NCBI RefSeq assembly: GCF_000309385.1
Contig: NZ_JH976537.1
Span: 2,678,010 to 2,742,009 of the forward strand
Length of the DNA stretch: 64,000 bases
DNA from: Nodosilinea nodulosa PCC 7104
GTDB taxonomy: Bacteria; Cyanobacteriota; Cyanobacteriia; Phormidesmidales; Phormidesmidaceae
Direction: 5' to 3'
In this document: one piece after another, positions 43,676-52,918 of the stretch
Position numbering within the stretch: the stretch's first letter is position 1
How the letters are laid out: every line of letters starts with the position of its first letter
Program-made: the position numbers and the translations under genes
The notes under the pieces: generated by a model
Told to the model about the DNA's origin: nothing
Database searches by the model: none
The model's input: the letters and a program-made list of their open reading frames with translations, nothing else

Positions 43676-44800
43676 TTATTCAGCCTCACCAGCAGCGGCA
43701 AGGGCCTGCCAAATTAACTGCTGCTGGTGAATGATGCGGGTTTCCAGGCCGTTGATTGGGCCGGGGGTGTAGGTGCCGCTGGCGTAGCCCCGCTGCACGC
43801 TCTCGGTGAGCAGCATATCTTCCTGCATGAAGGCTTCAAAATCGGCCAGCAGGTCACTGGCGGGGGGGCAATACTCAGGGTCGCCGTAGATTTCGAGGGC
43901 CACCTGGCAGGATTCAGCGGTGAGAGGCTCGATGTGCAGCCAGGCCAGCAGACCGTTGGGCAGCCCCAGCAGGTGCAGATTCGGGTAAATGCCATAGGTA
44001 AAAAACCCGTCGCGGCTGAGGCCCTGGAGGAGCGGCAGGATGGTGTTTTCGTCTCGCCAGGCAGAAGTTAGAGGGGTATAGAGCAGGTTTACAAAGGGCT
44101 CTAGCTGGTGCTGGTAGTAGCGAACTGGCCCCTGCACCTGGTTGAGGGTGGTGCGGTGGGCGATCGCCACGTGGTAGTCGCACAGGGTGTTGTCGTGGTA
44201 GTTCTTCCAGTTGCAGGCGACGGTGTACTGCTTGGCCACCAGCGGCTGGCTGGCGGCGGTGCGGTGCTGCCCCAGGTGCTGGGGGATACTGCCCAGAAAC
44301 TCGGCCAGGGGCGGCGCACTGTCATCAAAACAGACGAACATAAAGCCTGACCAGGTCTCTAGGCGCAGCGATCGCAGCCCAAAATCCTGCTTTTGAAAGG
44401 ACTCTGGAAACTGATGCTGGGCAGGCACCCCCAGCAAATCTCCAGAGAGGTCGTACACCCAGGCGTGGTAGGGGCACACCAGTTTCTGGCAGGGGTGAAT
44501 GCCCGCCTGCGGCGACAGAATGGCCGCCCGGTGGGGGCAGAGATTGTAGAAGGCCCGCAGTTCACCGGCACTGTCTCGAACAATTAGCAGGGGAGCACCC
44601 GCCACCGATCTGGCCCACACCATGCCTGGCTGGAGGCGATCGCCATCCCCTACGTAGAGCCAGGCGCGATGGAAGATTGCCCGCTGCTCGACAGGGAGCC
44701 AGCGGGGGTTGGTGTAGTGGTCGGCGGTGAGCAAAAACCGCTCTGGCAGCCCGCAGGTATCCGGCGGTGCGGGTGGCCGCAGTGGTGAACTAGCCCCCAT
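43676..44800 (-). CDS. Rieske non-heme iron oxygenase, alpha subunit
   Basis: 374 residues from the ATG at 44800; a TTG at 44818 overlapping the ABC gene stop and an ATG at 44812 are alternatives. The Rieske [2Fe-2S] motif is CPHR..CPYHAW (Cys88, His90, Cys109, His112). The catalytic domain has NWKNYHDNTLCDYHVAIAH with iron ligands His210 and His215, and QEDMLLTESVQ with the third, acidic ligand. The bridging Asp/Glu is replaced by Cys207. Such enzymes hydroxylate or demethylate aromatics and quaternary amines. It ends a cluster with an ABC importer and a GlnT-like ligase. Confidence 0.88.
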   Translation of the reverse strand: MGASSPLRPPAPPDTCGLPERFLLTADHYTNPRWLPVEQRAIFHRAWLYVGDGDRLQPGMVWARSVAGAPLLIVRDSAGELRAFYNLCPHRAAILSPQAGIHPCQKLVCPYHAWVYDLSGDLLGVPAQHQFPESFQKQDFGLRSLRLETWSGFMFVCFDDSAPPLAEFLGSIPQHLGQHRTAASQPLVAKQYTVACNWKNYHDNTLCDYHVAIAHRTTLNQVQGPVRYYQHQLEPFVNLLYTPLTSAWRDENTILPLLQGLSRDGFFTYGIYPNLHLLGLPNGLLAWLHIEPLTAESCQVALEIYGDPEYCPPASDLLADFEAFMQEDMLLTESVQRGYASGTYTPGPINGLETRIIHQQQLIWQALAAAGEAE

Positions 44801-44814
44801 CGCTGTGACCATCC

Positions 44815-45588
44815 TCAACTCGCCAGGGCAGGGGTCATCTTTCCCCGAAGCAGATCCATAATTTCTTCGCGGTAGTCCTGAAAGGCGCGATCGCGGCGCA
44901 CGGTATAGGTGCGATCGCTGGGCAAATCCACAAACAGCTCCCGCTGAACGGTGCCGGGGTGGGCCGTCAGCACGTAGACCCGCTGGGCCAGAAACACCGC
45001 CTCATCGACATCGTGGGTAATCATCAAAATGCTGACCCCGGTGCGATTCCACAGATCCAGCATGAACTGCTGCATGGTTTCTTTCGTCTGCACGTCCAGC
45101 GCCCCAAAGGGCTCGTCCATCAGCATAATTTTGGGCCGCGAGGCCAGGGTGCGGGCGATCGCCACCCGCTGCTTCATGCCCCCAGAGAGCTGCTTGGGCA
45201 GCGATCGGGCAAACCGGGTCAGCCCTACCACATCGAGGTAGTAAGAGGCCATTTCCCGCCGCTCCTTCGCCCCAATGCCCTGGAGCTTGAGGCCAAACTC
45301 CACGTTGTTCTGCACCGTCATCCAGGGGTAGAGCGTGTAGCTCTGGAACACCATGCCGCGATCGGAGCCGGGGCCGGTCACGATTTGACCATCCACGGTA
45401 ATCTCGCCCGCCGTGGGCATATCCAGACCCGCCACCAGCCGCAGCAGCGTAGACTTACCCGAGCCAGAGGCCCCGACCGCACAGACAAATTCCCCCGTTT
45501 CGACATGCATGTCAATGCCGTCAAGGGCCAGAATTGGTCCCTGGCGGGTTTCAAACTGTTTGCTGAGGCTGTTGATTTCAAGGTGCAT
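44815..45588 (-). CDS. NitT/TauT-type ABC transporter ATP-binding protein
   Basis: 257 residues. Walker A is GASGSGKSTLL, the signature is LSGGMKQRVAIARTL, and Walker B is KIMLMDEPFGALD, followed by the H-loop ITHDVDEA. It belongs to the nitrate/sulfonate/taurine family of importers (SsuB/TauB/NrtD-like). It lies between the permease gene (54 bases upstream) and the Rieske oxygenase gene, all on the minus strand, so it energises uptake of the cluster's substrate. Confidence 0.93.
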   Translation of the reverse strand: MHLEINSLSKQFETRQGPILALDGIDMHVETGEFVCAVGASGSGKSTLLRLVAGLDMPTAGEITVDGQIVTGPGSDRGMVFQSYTLYPWMTVQNNVEFGLKLQGIGAKERREMASYYLDVVGLTRFARSLPKQLSGGMKQRVAIARTLASRPKIMLMDEPFGALDVQTKETMQQFMLDLWNRTGVSILMITHDVDEAVFLAQRVYVLTAHPGTVQRELFVDLPSDRTYTVRRDRAFQDYREEIMDLLRGKMTPALAS

Positions 45589-45642
45589 AGTGGTGAGGAG
45601 TTAGAGAGTGAATCAGTGAACAGGTCGATGGGCAAACGGGGC

Positions 45643-46485
45643 TCAATCAATCGCCCACTTGCAGGTGAGCCTCATCAGGTACCGCAGCGATAGATCCAGA
45701 GCAAAGCCAATCACACCCAAAATGATCAGGCAGGCAAAAATCTCGTCGGTGTTAAAGAACTTTTGAGCCAGCACAATCCGCTTGCCCAGGCCATTTTCGG
45801 CCGCCACCAGCTCCGCCACCACCACCAGGCTCCAGGAGGTGGCGATGTTGATGCGAAACGTGTCGATGATATTGGGCAGCACGTAGGGGGCAATCACCTG
45901 AAACAGCGCCTGCCGCCGCTGCCCGCCCAGGGTGTAGGTGGTCTCCAGCAGAGCTTTGGGCACAAATTTCACCGCATCCATAATCATCAGGATGTTGAAG
46001 AACACCGTGCCCATGAAAATCAGGGCAATTTTGGGCGCTTCTCCCAGGCCCAAATAGATGATTAGCAGCGGAATAAAGGCCGGGGGCGGCATGTAGCGCA
46101 CCACGCCAATGATGGGTTCGAGCAGCGATCGCACGCTAGCAAAGGCACCCATGGCAATGCCGATGGGCACCGACACCAGGGCCGCCAGCCCAAACCCCAC
46201 CGTCACCCGCATCAGGCTGGCCGCCGTATCGTCCAGCAAAAACCCATCGGTCCAGAGCCGCCCCAGGGCCTGAACCACCTGCAGCGGCGACGGCAGAAAC
46301 TTGTCATTCACCAGGTCGAGGCTGGAGACCAGCCACCAGAGCACCAGGGGTACTGCGATGGAGAGCACCATCAGCACTGTGCTCAACGGTTTGGGAATAT
46401 CCTCTGCCAGTCGCCAAAAAAGGCTGGGCTTGAGGCCCTGGGCGGCTGTCGGCGCCGTTGAAAAAGAAGGAGAAGCGGGAGTCAC
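45643..46485 (-). CDS. NitT/TauT-type ABC transporter permease
   Basis: 280 residues from the GTG at 46485, which has GGA ten bases upstream; a GTG at 46524 would add 13. It has six or so membrane helices and the coupling loop EAA-like segment TLGGQRRQALFQVIAPYVLPNI. Sequence features such as VRYMPPPAFIPLLIIYLGLGEAPK are typical of the SsuC/TauC family. It forms the channel with the ATPase downstream and the lipoprotein gene upstream. Confidence 0.92.
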   Translation of the reverse strand: MTPASPSFSTAPTAAQGLKPSLFWRLAEDIPKPLSTVLMVLSIAVPLVLWWLVSSLDLVNDKFLPSPLQVVQALGRLWTDGFLLDDTAASLMRVTVGFGLAALVSVPIGIAMGAFASVRSLLEPIIGVVRYMPPPAFIPLLIIYLGLGEAPKIALIFMGTVFFNILMIMDAVKFVPKALLETTYTLGGQRRQALFQVIAPYVLPNIIDTFRINIATSWSLVVVAELVAAENGLGKRIVLAQKFFNTDEIFACLIILGVIGFALDLSLRYLMRLTCKWAID

Positions 46486-46570
46486 AGGAGTTATTCCAAA
46501 AACTACGACCAACCTGTCGGGCACGAACCCCCATCATCCATAGATTGGAGCTGGGGGTTTGCATCAAGAG

Positions 46571-47617
46571 TTACTTCTTCGCCGCATAGGCCTTAACAAA
46601 CTGGTCATCCAGAAGCTTGCTGAGGTCAGGAGCTTGGGGAATAAACCCAACCTTCACCATAAAATCCGTCATTTTCTGGGCTGCGTAGGGCATATACTTC
46701 ATGTCGTCTCCCCCGGCCTGAAAGGCTTCCAGGTTTTCTTCCAGGGTGAAAATTTTGGTGCCTTCGGTGTATTTCTCAAACTCTGTATCGCTGACACTGG
46801 CCCGCTTAGCCATGATTTCGTTAGCCCGATCGGGGTTGGCTTTGATAAAGGCCAGCGTGTCAAACCAGGTATCCACCAGAGCCTGCACCTGCTCAGGACG
46901 CTCGTCGATTAGCTTTTGGCTAACCACCAGCAGATCAGGAATTGCCCCCGGGTAGTCCTTGGAGGTGATAATTTCCTTACTGCCTTCCCGCGATAGAGCG
47001 GTTTCCCAAAACGGCACCCACCCGCCAAAGCCATCGGTTTGTCCGGCGGCAAAGGCCGTGGCGGCAGCACCCGTTTCGAGATTTTTAATCTCCACATCGT
47101 CGCGCTTCATACCGGCGTCTTCCAGCGCCAGGGTGAGCAAAAAGTCGTCTACCACGCCTTCTTCCAGGGCCACGGTTTTGCCTTTGAGGTCGGCCACGCT
47201 GTCAATGCCGTCCGCCACGATGATTTTGTCGTTACCGGCGGAGTTGTCATTGACCAGCACCGTGACCATGCCATTGGCCGCATCGGCCAAAAAGGAAATG
47301 GTGTCGTTGAGGGTCTGGCCGTTGGCATCGAGCTGCCCGCCCGCCAGCGCCTGAATCGACTCCAGATAGCCGTCGAACCAGATTAGCTCGACGTTGGCAC
47401 CGTTCTTCTCAAACAGGCCCTCGGCTTCGGCCACGGCCCAGGGCCACCAGCCCGCCCAGTTGCTGTAGCCCATCTTCACGGGTTCGCCAGCGGTCGCGGT
47501 CGCGGGGGCAGGCTCCGCGGGCGCATCGGCCTGGGGGGCATTCTGGGCACAGCTGACGGTAATCAGCAGGGTGCAGAAAAAGGCAAGCAGGGTGGGTAAA
47601 AAGGTGCGTCGTTTCAT
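46571..47617 (-). CDS. ABC transporter substrate-binding lipoprotein (NitT/TauT type)
   Basis: 348 residues. A lipoprotein signal with lipobox LITVSC puts Cys23 at the mature N-terminus, followed by a Pro/Ala-rich tether. The binding domain has VKMGYSNWAGWWPWAVAEAEG, then LFEKNGANVELIWFDGYLES, in the style of NMT1/ThiY-like and taurine-binding proteins. Aromatic residues WAGWWPW near the predicted pocket could hold a quaternary ammonium or aromatic group by cation-pi or stacking contacts, which is inference. It precedes the permease gene by about 85 bases. Confidence 0.9.
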   Translation of the reverse strand: MKRRTFLPTLLAFFCTLLITVSCAQNAPQADAPAEPAPATATAGEPVKMGYSNWAGWWPWAVAEAEGLFEKNGANVELIWFDGYLESIQALAGGQLDANGQTLNDTISFLADAANGMVTVLVNDNSAGNDKIIVADGIDSVADLKGKTVALEEGVVDDFLLTLALEDAGMKRDDVEIKNLETGAAATAFAAGQTDGFGGWVPFWETALSREGSKEIITSKDYPGAIPDLLVVSQKLIDERPEQVQALVDTWFDTLAFIKANPDRANEIMAKRASVSDTEFEKYTEGTKIFTLEENLEAFQAGGDDMKYMPYAAQKMTDFMVKVGFIPQAPDLSKLLDDQFVKAYAAKK

Positions 47618-47703
47618 GGTTGTGGGTATTTAACTCAAACAAACTACAGAGAAAGCTGGGGAAACATGGACATGGCTGGGAGCAAACCCAGCCTCACGGA
47701 GGG

Positions 47704-49068
47704 CTAGAAAAATTTCAGGTAGCGCTGGATTTCCCAGTCGGAAATGTGGGTGTGATACTCCTCCCACTCCTGACGGCGAAAGTCGATGTAGGTTTGATAC
47801 ATCAGCGGCCCCATCACCGCTGCGCTGAGCGGATCGGCCTCAAAGGCATCGATCGCCTCCTGGAGGGTGCGCGGCAGCATGTCGATCTTCATCGCCTGGA
47901 GGTCGGCCAGGGAGTAGTCGTACATGTTCTCGGTGTGGGGTGCGCCAGGGTCCAGCCCTTCGGCAATGCCCTCCAGTCCGGCGGCTAGAATCATTGCCGC
48001 CCCCAGATAGAGATTGGTGGAGATGTCGGCGGCGCGGCACTCGACCCGCCCCCCGGCCAGGGGAATGCGCAGCATGTTGGTGCGGTTGTTGTTGCCGTAG
48101 CAGATGTAGACCGGGGCCCAGGTAAAGCCCGACATGCTGCCCTGGCGCAGCAGCCGCTTGTAGCTGTTGACCGTAGGGCAGGTGACGGCGCAGATCGCTT
48201 TGGCGTGGCGCAGCACCCCGGCAATGAACTGGTAGCCCAGGGTAGAGAGACCGCAGCCGCGCGGGTCGTCGGAGGCCTCAAACAGGTTCTGGCCGGTGTG
48301 ACTGTCGGCCAGCGACATGTTGTAGTGGGCACCGCTGCCGGTGCGGTTGGCAAAGGGTTTGGGCATAAAGCTGGCGAAGTAGCCGTGTTTGCGGGCCACC
48401 TCCTTGACCATCAGCCGAAAAAAGGTGAGTCGATCGGCCATGGTGAGCGCATCGCTGTAGGCGAAGTCGGTTTCGAACTGGCCGTTGGCGTCCTCGTGGT
48501 CAAAGGAATACACGTCCCAGCCAAGCTGATTCATGTACTCCACCAGTTCGCTCAGCCAGGGGTAGTTGTCCAGCAGGCTGGGCAGGTCGTAGCAGGGTTT
48601 GGCCAGACCGTCGCGATCGCTCACGGGGCCAAAACCGCCGTCGGAATTTTCCTTGAGCATGAAAAACTCGGTTTCCACGCCCAGATTAAAGGTAAACCCC
48701 AGGGTGGCGGCCTTGGCCAGCATCTGTTTGAGAATGGTGCGGCAGCAGGCCTCAAAGGGCTGCCCTTGGAGATAGAGGTCGCTGGCGAACCAGGCCACCT
48801 CGGGGTTCCAGGGCAGTACCGTAGCCGTGGCCGGGTCGGGCATCGCCGCCACCTCATCATCGCTAATCGCCTGGGGCACCCCATCTAGGGCCGCCCCGGT
48901 AAACAGCTCAGAACCCGCCATCATTTGGCCCAGGTGGGCAATGGGCACCATTTTGGCCTTACTCATGCCGTGGATATCCACGTAGCTGGCGATGGCGTAC
49001 TTAACGCCCTGGGCCTCTAGCGACAGTTTGAGAGCCTGGGTTTCAGGAGCTAGGGGAGGAGAAGACAT
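47704..49068 (-). CDS. glnT: type III glutamate-ammonia ligase (GlnT-like)
   Basis: 454 residues of the glutamine synthetase fold. The beta-grasp part includes YVDIHGMSKAKMVPI. Metal and nucleotide residues are in GVETEFFML, DHEDANGQFETDF and SGAHYNMSL. The glutamate-binding region includes GNNNRTNMLRIP. The adenylation-site tyrosine loop of GlnA is absent. GlnT-type proteins include gamma-glutamylmethylamide synthetases and other gamma-glutamyl ligases, so its substrate may be an amine, not ammonia. First gene of the minus-strand cluster with the ABC importer and Rieske oxygenase. Confidence 0.85.
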   Translation of the reverse strand: MSSPPLAPETQALKLSLEAQGVKYAIASYVDIHGMSKAKMVPIAHLGQMMAGSELFTGAALDGVPQAISDDEVAAMPDPATATVLPWNPEVAWFASDLYLQGQPFEACCRTILKQMLAKAATLGFTFNLGVETEFFMLKENSDGGFGPVSDRDGLAKPCYDLPSLLDNYPWLSELVEYMNQLGWDVYSFDHEDANGQFETDFAYSDALTMADRLTFFRLMVKEVARKHGYFASFMPKPFANRTGSGAHYNMSLADSHTGQNLFEASDDPRGCGLSTLGYQFIAGVLRHAKAICAVTCPTVNSYKRLLRQGSMSGFTWAPVYICYGNNNRTNMLRIPLAGGRVECRAADISTNLYLGAAMILAAGLEGIAEGLDPGAPHTENMYDYSLADLQAMKIDMLPRTLQEAIDAFEADPLSAAVMGPLMYQTYIDFRRQEWEEYHTHISDWEIQRYLKFF

Positions 49069-49119
49069 GGGTGAGCAAGGGGAAGGGGCACGAATCTATC
49101 CTTAAGGGAGTGAGCACGG

Positions 49120-49247
49120 TGGCTTGCGCAGGTTCTGCCGAGGGCCGTCGAGGGAGGATACTGGGCGCCGCCAGAGCAAACCCGCGCAAAATATGGAAGC
49201 CCGAGAGAACGGCAAAGCAGCGCTTCGCTATCCTCCCGGGCTTTTAT
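49120..49247 (+). ncRNA. candidate structured small RNA with terminator
   Basis: On the plus strand, TTGCGCAGGTTCTGC (49124) can pair with GCAAACCCGCGCAA (49176), enclosing a smaller stem CTGG-GCGCCG-CCAG. Further on, AAGCCCGAGAG (49198) pairs with CTCCCGGGCTT (49233), followed by TTTTAT, a good Rho-independent terminator. There is no reading frame here. The pairings suggest a transcript of roughly 130 bases. It matches no RNA family that I recognise. The rest of the gap to 49548 is AT-rich promoter-like sequence. Confidence 0.4.
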
Positions 49248-49548
49248 CCCGCCGTGTACCAGGTTGTAGAGGACAAGGCCAAAGCCATGCAGGCCCAACA
49301 AAACGCTGGCGGTTTCTCTCGGACCAGGCGCTCAACCGACGCGGCGGCAAGCCGGAACCCTAGAAACCCTGAGTGTATTAACGTGAGCTAAGGAAACTTA
49401 AATAAACAATTAAGCTGCTAATAGAGTTATCAATTGCCTGCCAAGAGGAAAGTAACTATAGCTACTAAATCGTCTTCAATCTGGAATTCTTCTCCGTTTC
49501 TCGGTCGATTAAACCTACAATCTAAGGCAGTTATACCTCTCTGAAACC

Positions 49549-49971
49549 ATGGCTCTAGCTGAGTCTAATTCTGCTCTGTCGCTGCGCTATTCCCGGCGAT
49601 CGCTCAGGCGTGCGGCGCGAGCCTTCCGGTGTTCACCCTTTCGGCTAACCCTGCTGGCGAATATGCGATCGCGCAGCATCTCCATCCGCCAGGTCTGCGG
49701 CCCAGGGGGGCTTACCAGCGGCTACAGCCGCCGCTCCCTGGCCGAACTCCAGGCCGAAAATGAGATGATGTGGCTGATCGCTGTGGGCCTGCTGCGCCGC
49801 GAAGTCGATGGCCAGGGCCTCACCGACAGCTTTCGTCTCACCCCCCTGGGTCGTCAGGTGTTTGAGCAGCTGCACCCGCTTAGCCCAGCCCAGTACCGCC
49901 CCACCCTGGTCGATCATCTCTATAATGCATGGTGCCGGTGGGTGCGATTGCCCTACGGAATTGGGCTTTGA
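49549..49971 (+). CDS. Npun_F0494-like family protein
   Basis: 140 residues. The segments YSRRSLRRAARAFRCSPFRL, GYSRRSLAELQAENEMMWLI and LLRREVDGQGLTDSFRLTPL match a small cyanobacterial family named after a Nostoc punctiforme protein. The pattern (helices, then a winged-helix-like LTDSFRLTPLGRQVFEQL end) suggests a DNA-binding wHTH, but its role is unknown. It is a single gene divergent from glnT, 150 bases before cobQ on the same strand. Confidence 0.7.
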   Translation: MALAESNSALSLRYSRRSLRRAARAFRCSPFRLTLLANMRSRSISIRQVCGPGGLTSGYSRRSLAELQAENEMMWLIAVGLLRREVDGQGLTDSFRLTPLGRQVFEQLHPLSPAQYRPTLVDHLYNAWCRWVRLPYGIGL

Positions 49972-50117
49972 CCATCGCTAAGCCAGTGGCAAAGCCAATA
50001 TCGTCCTGACGGGTTGTGTTGTTCCTGAAGAATCTGCATAGGGAGTGGTTAGGATCCGAGTAAGCAGCTTCGGGCTCTAGCCCAATTACCGAACTCATTC
50101 AACTTTGGAGACGCTCC

Positions 50118-51608
50118 ATGAGAGCAATCATGGTAGTGGGAACAGCCTCCCACGTGGGTAAATCATTGATTACCACGGCCCTGTGTCGCATTCTCAGCCG
50201 TCGGGGCTGGCGGGTTGCCCCCTTCAAAGGGCAAAACATGGCGCTCAACTCCTACGTCACCGCCAACGGCGGCGAAATGGGATACGCCCAGGCGGTGCAG
50301 GCCTGGGCCGCCGGGGTGCCGCCGCAGGTAGAAATGAACCCCATTCTGCTCAAACCCCAGGGCGACATGACCTCCCAGGTGATTCTCCGGGGCCGAGCCG
50401 TGGGCCGCACCACCGCCATGCAGTACTACGAAAACTTTTTTGACCAGGGCTGGCAGGCCATTCAAGAGAGCCTAGCCCGCCTCAGCCAGGACTACGACTT
50501 TTTGGTCTGTGAAGGGGCAGGCAGCCCGGTCGAAGTCAACCTCAAGCACCGCGACCTCACCAATATGCGGGTGGCCAAACACCTCAACGCCCCCACGGTG
50601 CTGGTGGCCGATATCGATCGCGGCGGCGTATTTGCCCACATTATCGGCACGCTGGAGCTCATGGAGCCAGAGGAGCGCGCCCTGGTCAAAGGCATTATTA
50701 TCAACAAGTTTCGCGGCCAGCGCGAGGTACTAGAGCCGGGATTGGCCTGGATCAAAGAGCGCACCGGCATTCCCGTCCTCGGCGTGGTGCCCTGGATTGA
50801 GAACGCCCTGCCCGCCGAAGACTCCCTCAGCCTGCTCGATCGCACCCCCGGCAGCAAAAAGCAGGCCGATATCACCATCGCCGTCATTCGCCTGCCCCGC
50901 ATCTCCAACTTCACCGACTTCGACCCCCTGGAGGCCGAGCCCAACGTGCGGGTGGTCTACCTCAGCCCCAAGGAAAAGCTCAGCTATCCCGACGCCGTCA
51001 TCATTCCCGGCACCAAGACCACCATTGCCGACCTGCTGATTTTACAGCGCACCGGCATGGCCGAGGAAATTCAAAACTACGTGGCCGCCGGGGGCACCGT
51101 CATGGGCGTCTGCGGCGGCTTTCAGATGATGGGCCAATTTTTGGCCGACCCAGAGGGCATTGAGGGCCACGAGGGGCGCTTCCCAGGGCTAGATCTGTTT
51201 CCCCTGCGCACGGTAATTACCCAGCAAAAAATCGCCCGCCAGCGCACGGTCAGCTCGCGCTTCCCGCAGGAAGGGCTGCCGGTGTCGGGCTACGAACTGC
51301 ACCAGGGCCGCACCCAGCTGATTCTCTCTGAGGGGCAAGACGCCAAGGGCACCAAGTTTGAGTTTTTGTTTGAAGACCGCAGCCTGGGCGTAGTGGATGC
51401 CAGCCAGTCGCTGTGGGGCACCTACCTGCACGGCCTCTTCGACAATGGCCCCTGGCGCCGGGCCTGGCTCAACCGCCTGCGCCAGCAGCGGGGGCTTGGC
51501 TCACTGCCCACGGGCATACCCAACTACCGCGAACAGCGCGAGGCGGTGCTCAACGAGCTGACCGAAGCGGTCAGCGAGCATTTAGATCTAACGCCGCTGC
51601 TGGGCTAG
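50118..51608 (+). CDS. cobQ: cobyric acid synthase CobQ
   Basis: 496 residues. It amidates four carboxylates of adenosyl-cobyrinic a,c-diamide using glutamine and ATP in cobalamin (or pseudocobalamin) synthesis. The N-terminal dethiobiotin-synthetase-like domain carries the P-loop GTASHVGKSLITTALCR and KGQNMALNSYVT. The C-terminal class I amidotransferase domain has the nucleophile in GVCGGFQMMG and the histidine in GTYLHGLFDNG. Length is normal. No cobalamin riboswitch is seen upstream. Confidence 0.96.
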   Translation: MRAIMVVGTASHVGKSLITTALCRILSRRGWRVAPFKGQNMALNSYVTANGGEMGYAQAVQAWAAGVPPQVEMNPILLKPQGDMTSQVILRGRAVGRTTAMQYYENFFDQGWQAIQESLARLSQDYDFLVCEGAGSPVEVNLKHRDLTNMRVAKHLNAPTVLVADIDRGGVFAHIIGTLELMEPEERALVKGIIINKFRGQREVLEPGLAWIKERTGIPVLGVVPWIENALPAEDSLSLLDRTPGSKKQADITIAVIRLPRISNFTDFDPLEAEPNVRVVYLSPKEKLSYPDAVIIPGTKTTIADLLILQRTGMAEEIQNYVAAGGTVMGVCGGFQMMGQFLADPEGIEGHEGRFPGLDLFPLRTVITQQKIARQRTVSSRFPQEGLPVSGYELHQGRTQLILSEGQDAKGTKFEFLFEDRSLGVVDASQSLWGTYLHGLFDNGPWRRAWLNRLRQQRGLGSLPTGIPNYREQREAVLNELTEAVSEHLDLTPLLG

Positions 51609-51648
51609 TCCAGTCACGCCCGGATCCGACTTGTCTACATCCAGCCCT

Positions 51649-52764
51649 CTATGCCCGGGTGCCCCATCGCCGAGAGGCCTTAATTTCTGCGATGTTGAGC
51701 GGCTGTCTGCGCTGCTTTTGGGCATACATGGCGGCATCGGCCTGGAAAACTAGCTGACTCAGCGTCAAAGCGGCCCCCTCCCCCCGGTTTGCCGCTAGCC
51801 CTACACTCATCGAGAAGGGATAGGGGAGCTTGTTTTCTTGGACAAAGATCTCGGCATTGGCCTTGAGTCGGTTGATCACATCCTGGCCATCGGCGCAGTC
51901 GATCGCCAGCACAACAAACTCATCGCCCCCCAGCCGGGCCAGGATATCGCCCTCGCGGAAGGTCTCATGCAGGCTGGCGGCAGTACCCAAAATGAGCCAG
52001 TCGCCTGCCTCGTGGCCGTAGTGGTCATTTACCTGCTTGAGATAGTCAACGTCAATAAAGAAGACTGTTACCGACTGTGGCTGGCGCTGGGCCTGCCGAA
52101 GTTTTGGATTGGCCAGCAGAAAAAAGCCGCGGCGGTTGTACAAGCCGGTTAAGCCATCGGTGAGCGAGAGCCGCGTTAGCTCAGCCTCGGTGGTGTGGCG
52201 CTGCAAGACCTCGGCCCGCAGTTTGGCATTGGTGTGCTCAAGCATTTCGAGCTGCGATCGCGCTGCCGCCTCGGGCTTCTCCTGACCCAGGAGGCGATCG
52301 AGCACCGTGGCGGTGGTGTCAGCTAAGATTTGCAGCAGTTCAACCTCCTCGGTCTGGGGGTGATGGCGTTCGGCCCAGTATACGCCGATCACGCCCACCG
52401 GGTTCGCCTGGCGCATGGGCACCACGGTCAGGCTTTTCACAAAGGTTGGAGCGTAGGCCTCTACCGGAATCCGCGCGTCGCTGTATACGTCTTCAATGAT
52501 GGCGGCCTGTCTGTGGTTAATGGCCCAGCCACAGATGCAGCTACAGAGCGGAAATCGCTGCCCCTTCCACAGGGGGGCAACCGCGTTTTCGTGGGCATAA
52601 AAGCACTGGTCTCCCTCTTTAAGCACAAACGTAGCCCCATCGGCATGGGTCAGCTCTCGGGCCGCTGCACCGACCAGAGTCATGAGAATATCTAGGCTAG
52701 GAGCAAAGCATAGATCCCGAATAATCTCGACTAGACGTTTTGTGGCTTGGGTATCGTTATCCAT
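51649..52764 (-). CDS. GAF-GGDEF diguanylate cyclase
   Basis: 371 residues. An N-terminal GAF domain (about 15-165, including GDQCFYAHENAVAPLW and VVPMRQANPVGVIGVYW) is linked by a helical stalk (SQLEMLEHTNAKLRAEVL) to a GGDEF domain. The active site is LARLGGDEFVVL, with an RxxD inhibitory site (REGD) at the usual distance before it, so it should make cyclic di-GMP under product control. There is no membrane segment. The GAF ligand is unknown, though related GAF domains may sense light or small molecules; no bilin-binding cysteine motif is obvious. Confidence 0.93.
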   Translation of the reverse strand: MDNDTQATKRLVEIIRDLCFAPSLDILMTLVGAAARELTHADGATFVLKEGDQCFYAHENAVAPLWKGQRFPLCSCICGWAINHRQAAIIEDVYSDARIPVEAYAPTFVKSLTVVPMRQANPVGVIGVYWAERHHPQTEEVELLQILADTTATVLDRLLGQEKPEAAARSQLEMLEHTNAKLRAEVLQRHTTEAELTRLSLTDGLTGLYNRRGFFLLANPKLRQAQRQPQSVTVFFIDVDYLKQVNDHYGHEAGDWLILGTAASLHETFREGDILARLGGDEFVVLAIDCADGQDVINRLKANAEIFVQENKLPYPFSMSVGLAANRGEGAALTLSQLVFQADAAMYAQKQRRQPLNIAEIKASRRWGTRA

Positions 52765-52918
52765 ACAGGATCCCTACCAAAGCAGATCAGGTGGCGAAAT
52801 AGAGGTCGATTAAAGGCTACAGATATTGTTCTGGCGTAGCGTTAGCCACTATCTTTTTTGTCGGTGCAGTGCAGAAGCTGTAGCGAAGCTGTAGCCAAAT
52901 ATGACATGCCCCAACTAC

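Noticed and set aside
49069-49548. Glutamine riboswitch (glnA motif) before glnT
   Set aside because: The conserved cyanobacterial motif is not found on the minus strand; the visible terminator reads on the plus strand.
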